64,000 nucleotides of DNA from Nocardia anaemiae NBRC 100462 (GTDB lineage Bacteria > Actinomycetota > Actinomycetes > Mycobacteriales > Mycobacteriaceae): contig NZ_BDAZ01000034.1 of assembly GCF_001612725.1 (NCBI RefSeq), positions 1-64,000 of the forward strand, given 5' to 3'. Both the position numbers and the translations under genes were made by a program. This document shows positions 63,064 through 64,000 of the stretch, piece by piece. The first letter of the stretch is position 1. Each line of letters begins with the position of its first letter. The notes below the pieces were generated by a model. It was not told the origin of the DNA. It ran no database searches and saw nothing but the letters and a program-made list of their open reading frames with translations.

Positions 63064-63372
63064 GACGGTCCTTCCTCCCAAGGTCTCGACGGGGGTTGGT
63101 GTAGCGATTCTAGGGGCCCCCACCGACTAGTTCGGCCTGCCACACCGGGCTCACGCAGGTGCTCGGCGTGTCGGTGGTGAAGATCACCGGCGCGTCTCGC
63201 GAACCACTATTGCGGCTGTCCGATTTCCGCGACAGTGGGGTGTTCCGCGGATCGCTCGACACTACGCGAGCCCGCGCTCGAGCGCGGTTGCATCGGTGCT
63301 GTCGGGCGCGGATTCGGTCGGCCGCCGCGATAATCGGGCGATGAGGTGGCTGAGACGTTCGGAGGGTGGGCG
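63064..63372. other. 309-bp region between divergent dnaE1 and sensor-kinase genes
   Basis: It must hold both promoters. No recognisable operator, RNA structure or further gene was seen; open frames on the minus strand here are shadows of the kinase gene. Confidence 0.5.
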
Positions 63373-64000
63373 ATGACGACCGCCGGTGTCGCGGTCGTCG
63401 CGGGGGCGGTATTGATCGTCGGTGCGCTGCTGGTCTGGTCGCGGACGCGGCGGGTGGTGACCACTCCGGCCGAGCGGGCGGTGTACAGCGCACTGCATAC
63501 GGCGTCGCTGGCCGCGCGACCGTTGCGGCAGGGGTTGAACGATCGATCCGCCCAAGAGGCCGCGCCGCATCTGCGCACACTCACCGGAGCCGACGCGTTG
63601 GGCGTCGCCGATCCCGATGGCACATTGCTGGCTTGGGACGGGCCGCATTCGGATCTGGCCGAACCCTTCGCCGATGCGGCCAGGCGGGCGGTGGCGACCG
63701 AGCGGCCGGTGCTGGTGTCGGGGCCGGGTCGCAGTGAACATGCCGGGCGGACGCTGATCGCACAGCCACTGCTCATCGAAAATGCCGGGGTGGCAGGGGC
63801 TTTGGGCGTGGTGACCACTGGGAAGCCGGAGCCTGGGCGGCTGGGTGCGGTCGCCGAGGTGGCCCGATATGCCTGTGGGCAGCTGGAATTGGCGGAATTG
63901 GACGCCTCGCGGGCCAGGCTCGATCGCGCCGAGGTGCGCGCGCTGCGGGCCCAGATCAGCCCACATTTCATCTACAACGCGCTCAATACCGTCGCGTCCT
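63373..64000 (+). CDS. LytS/YehU-type sensor histidine kinase (5' part, cut by window end)
   Basis: A partial gene starting at ATG after GGAGGGTGGG. The N-terminus has one short hydrophobic helix (VAVVAGAVLIVGALLVWSRT). A GAF/PAS-like sensing region follows (GADALGVADPDGTLLAWDG; RTLIAQPLLIENAGVAGALG). The last visible residues are the phosphoacceptor box of the LytS family: EVRALRAQISPHFIYNALNT. The HATPase domain lies beyond the window. A response regulator of the LytTR type would be expected next. Confidence 0.88.
   Translation, partial: MTTAGVAVVAGAVLIVGALLVWSRTRRVVTTPAERAVYSALHTASLAARPLRQGLNDRSAQEAAPHLRTLTGADALGVADPDGTLLAWDGPHSDLAEPFADAARRAVATERPVLVSGPGRSEHAGRTLIAQPLLIENAGVAGALGVVTTGKPEPGRLGAVAEVARYACGQLELAELDASRARLDRAEVRALRAQISPHFIYNALNTVAS

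Noticed and set aside
60913..63180. 755-codon plus-strand open frame
   Set aside because: Mirror frame of dnaE1; high GC leaves antisense frames open.

Overview
The window is high-GC DNA from a mycolic-acid actinobacterium (order Mycobacteriales), most likely a Nocardia or close relative. The evidence is codon usage, GTG/TTG starts, the biotin synthase auxiliary protein BsaP, a BioQ-type biotin repressor, an MspA-porin remnant, and a backbone whose content matches (from memory) the Mycobacterium tuberculosis stretch Rv1547 to Rv1602: dnaE1, an Rv1558-like flavoprotein, ilvA, treXYZ, bioAFD, bioB-bsaP-DUF2567, NrtR-nadABC and hisDCBH. No rRNA, tRNA, CRISPR array or intact insertion sequence was seen.

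Layout. 0.2-4.0 kb: histidine operon hisD-hisC-hisB-hisH (minus strand, ATGA-type overlaps). 4.2-6.5 kb: small monooxygenase and aldo/keto reductase, divergent from an XRE/MmyB-type regulator. 6.5-13.7 kb: minus-strand run of Ser/Thr kinase, lipoprotein penicillin-binding protein, arylamine N-acetyltransferase, secreted hydrolase and MFS pump, the pump facing an ArsR-type regulator across three matching palindromes. 13.8-15.5 kb: TerB-like protein and a YcaQ/AlkZ-like winged-helix protein. 15.5-20.2 kb: nadA-nadB-nadC facing the NAD regulator NrtR, with a perfect 8+8 bp palindrome between them. 20.3-26.1 kb: an island not in the M. tuberculosis order, holding two small proteins, a giant HTH/nSTAND NTPase with 14 WD40 repeats, and a DUF1353 protein. 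26.1-28.8 kb: DUF2567, bsaP, bioB, and divergent bioQ. 28.9-31.8 kb: nucleotidyltransferase-like gene, a gene remnant, duplicated intergenic repeats, and an MFS gene whose 5' end has been tandemly duplicated. 31.8-35.8 kb: sulfonate-type ABC transporter and flavin monooxygenase (organosulfur scavenging). 35.9-40.8 kb: hydrolase, bioD-bioF, a small unknown gene, bioA. 41.0-41.9 kb: MarR-GNAT fusion with its own palindrome. 42.0-46.6 kb: glgX-treY. 46.5-50.9 kb: DUF2235 protein, MspA remnant, large LuxR regulator. 51.1-53.3 kb: small membrane protein, deazaflavin-type oxidoreductase, ilvA. 53.7-58.0 kb: serine hydrolase, treZ, methyltransferase, TetR. 58.3-59.5 kb: MFS pump sharing an operator with that TetR. 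59.5-63.1 kb: dnaE1. The window ends inside a LytS-type sensor kinase.

How the parts work together. Biotin synthesis is spread over three transcription units (bioB, bioFD, bioA). Each carries the same 13-bp palindrome TGAAC-N3-GTTCA, so they form one visible regulon for BioQ, encoded divergently from bioB. NAD synthesis is likewise tied to NrtR by its palindrome. glgX, treY and treZ form the glycogen-to-trehalose route, but treZ is separated from treY by accessory genes. No wholly new system can be proved from sequence alone. The most unusual items are the three-site ArsR operator, the duplicated MFS gene start, the paired hairpin repeats near 29.8-30.0 kb, the 14-bp-arm inverted repeat after the LuxR gene, and the nSTAND-WD40 island.
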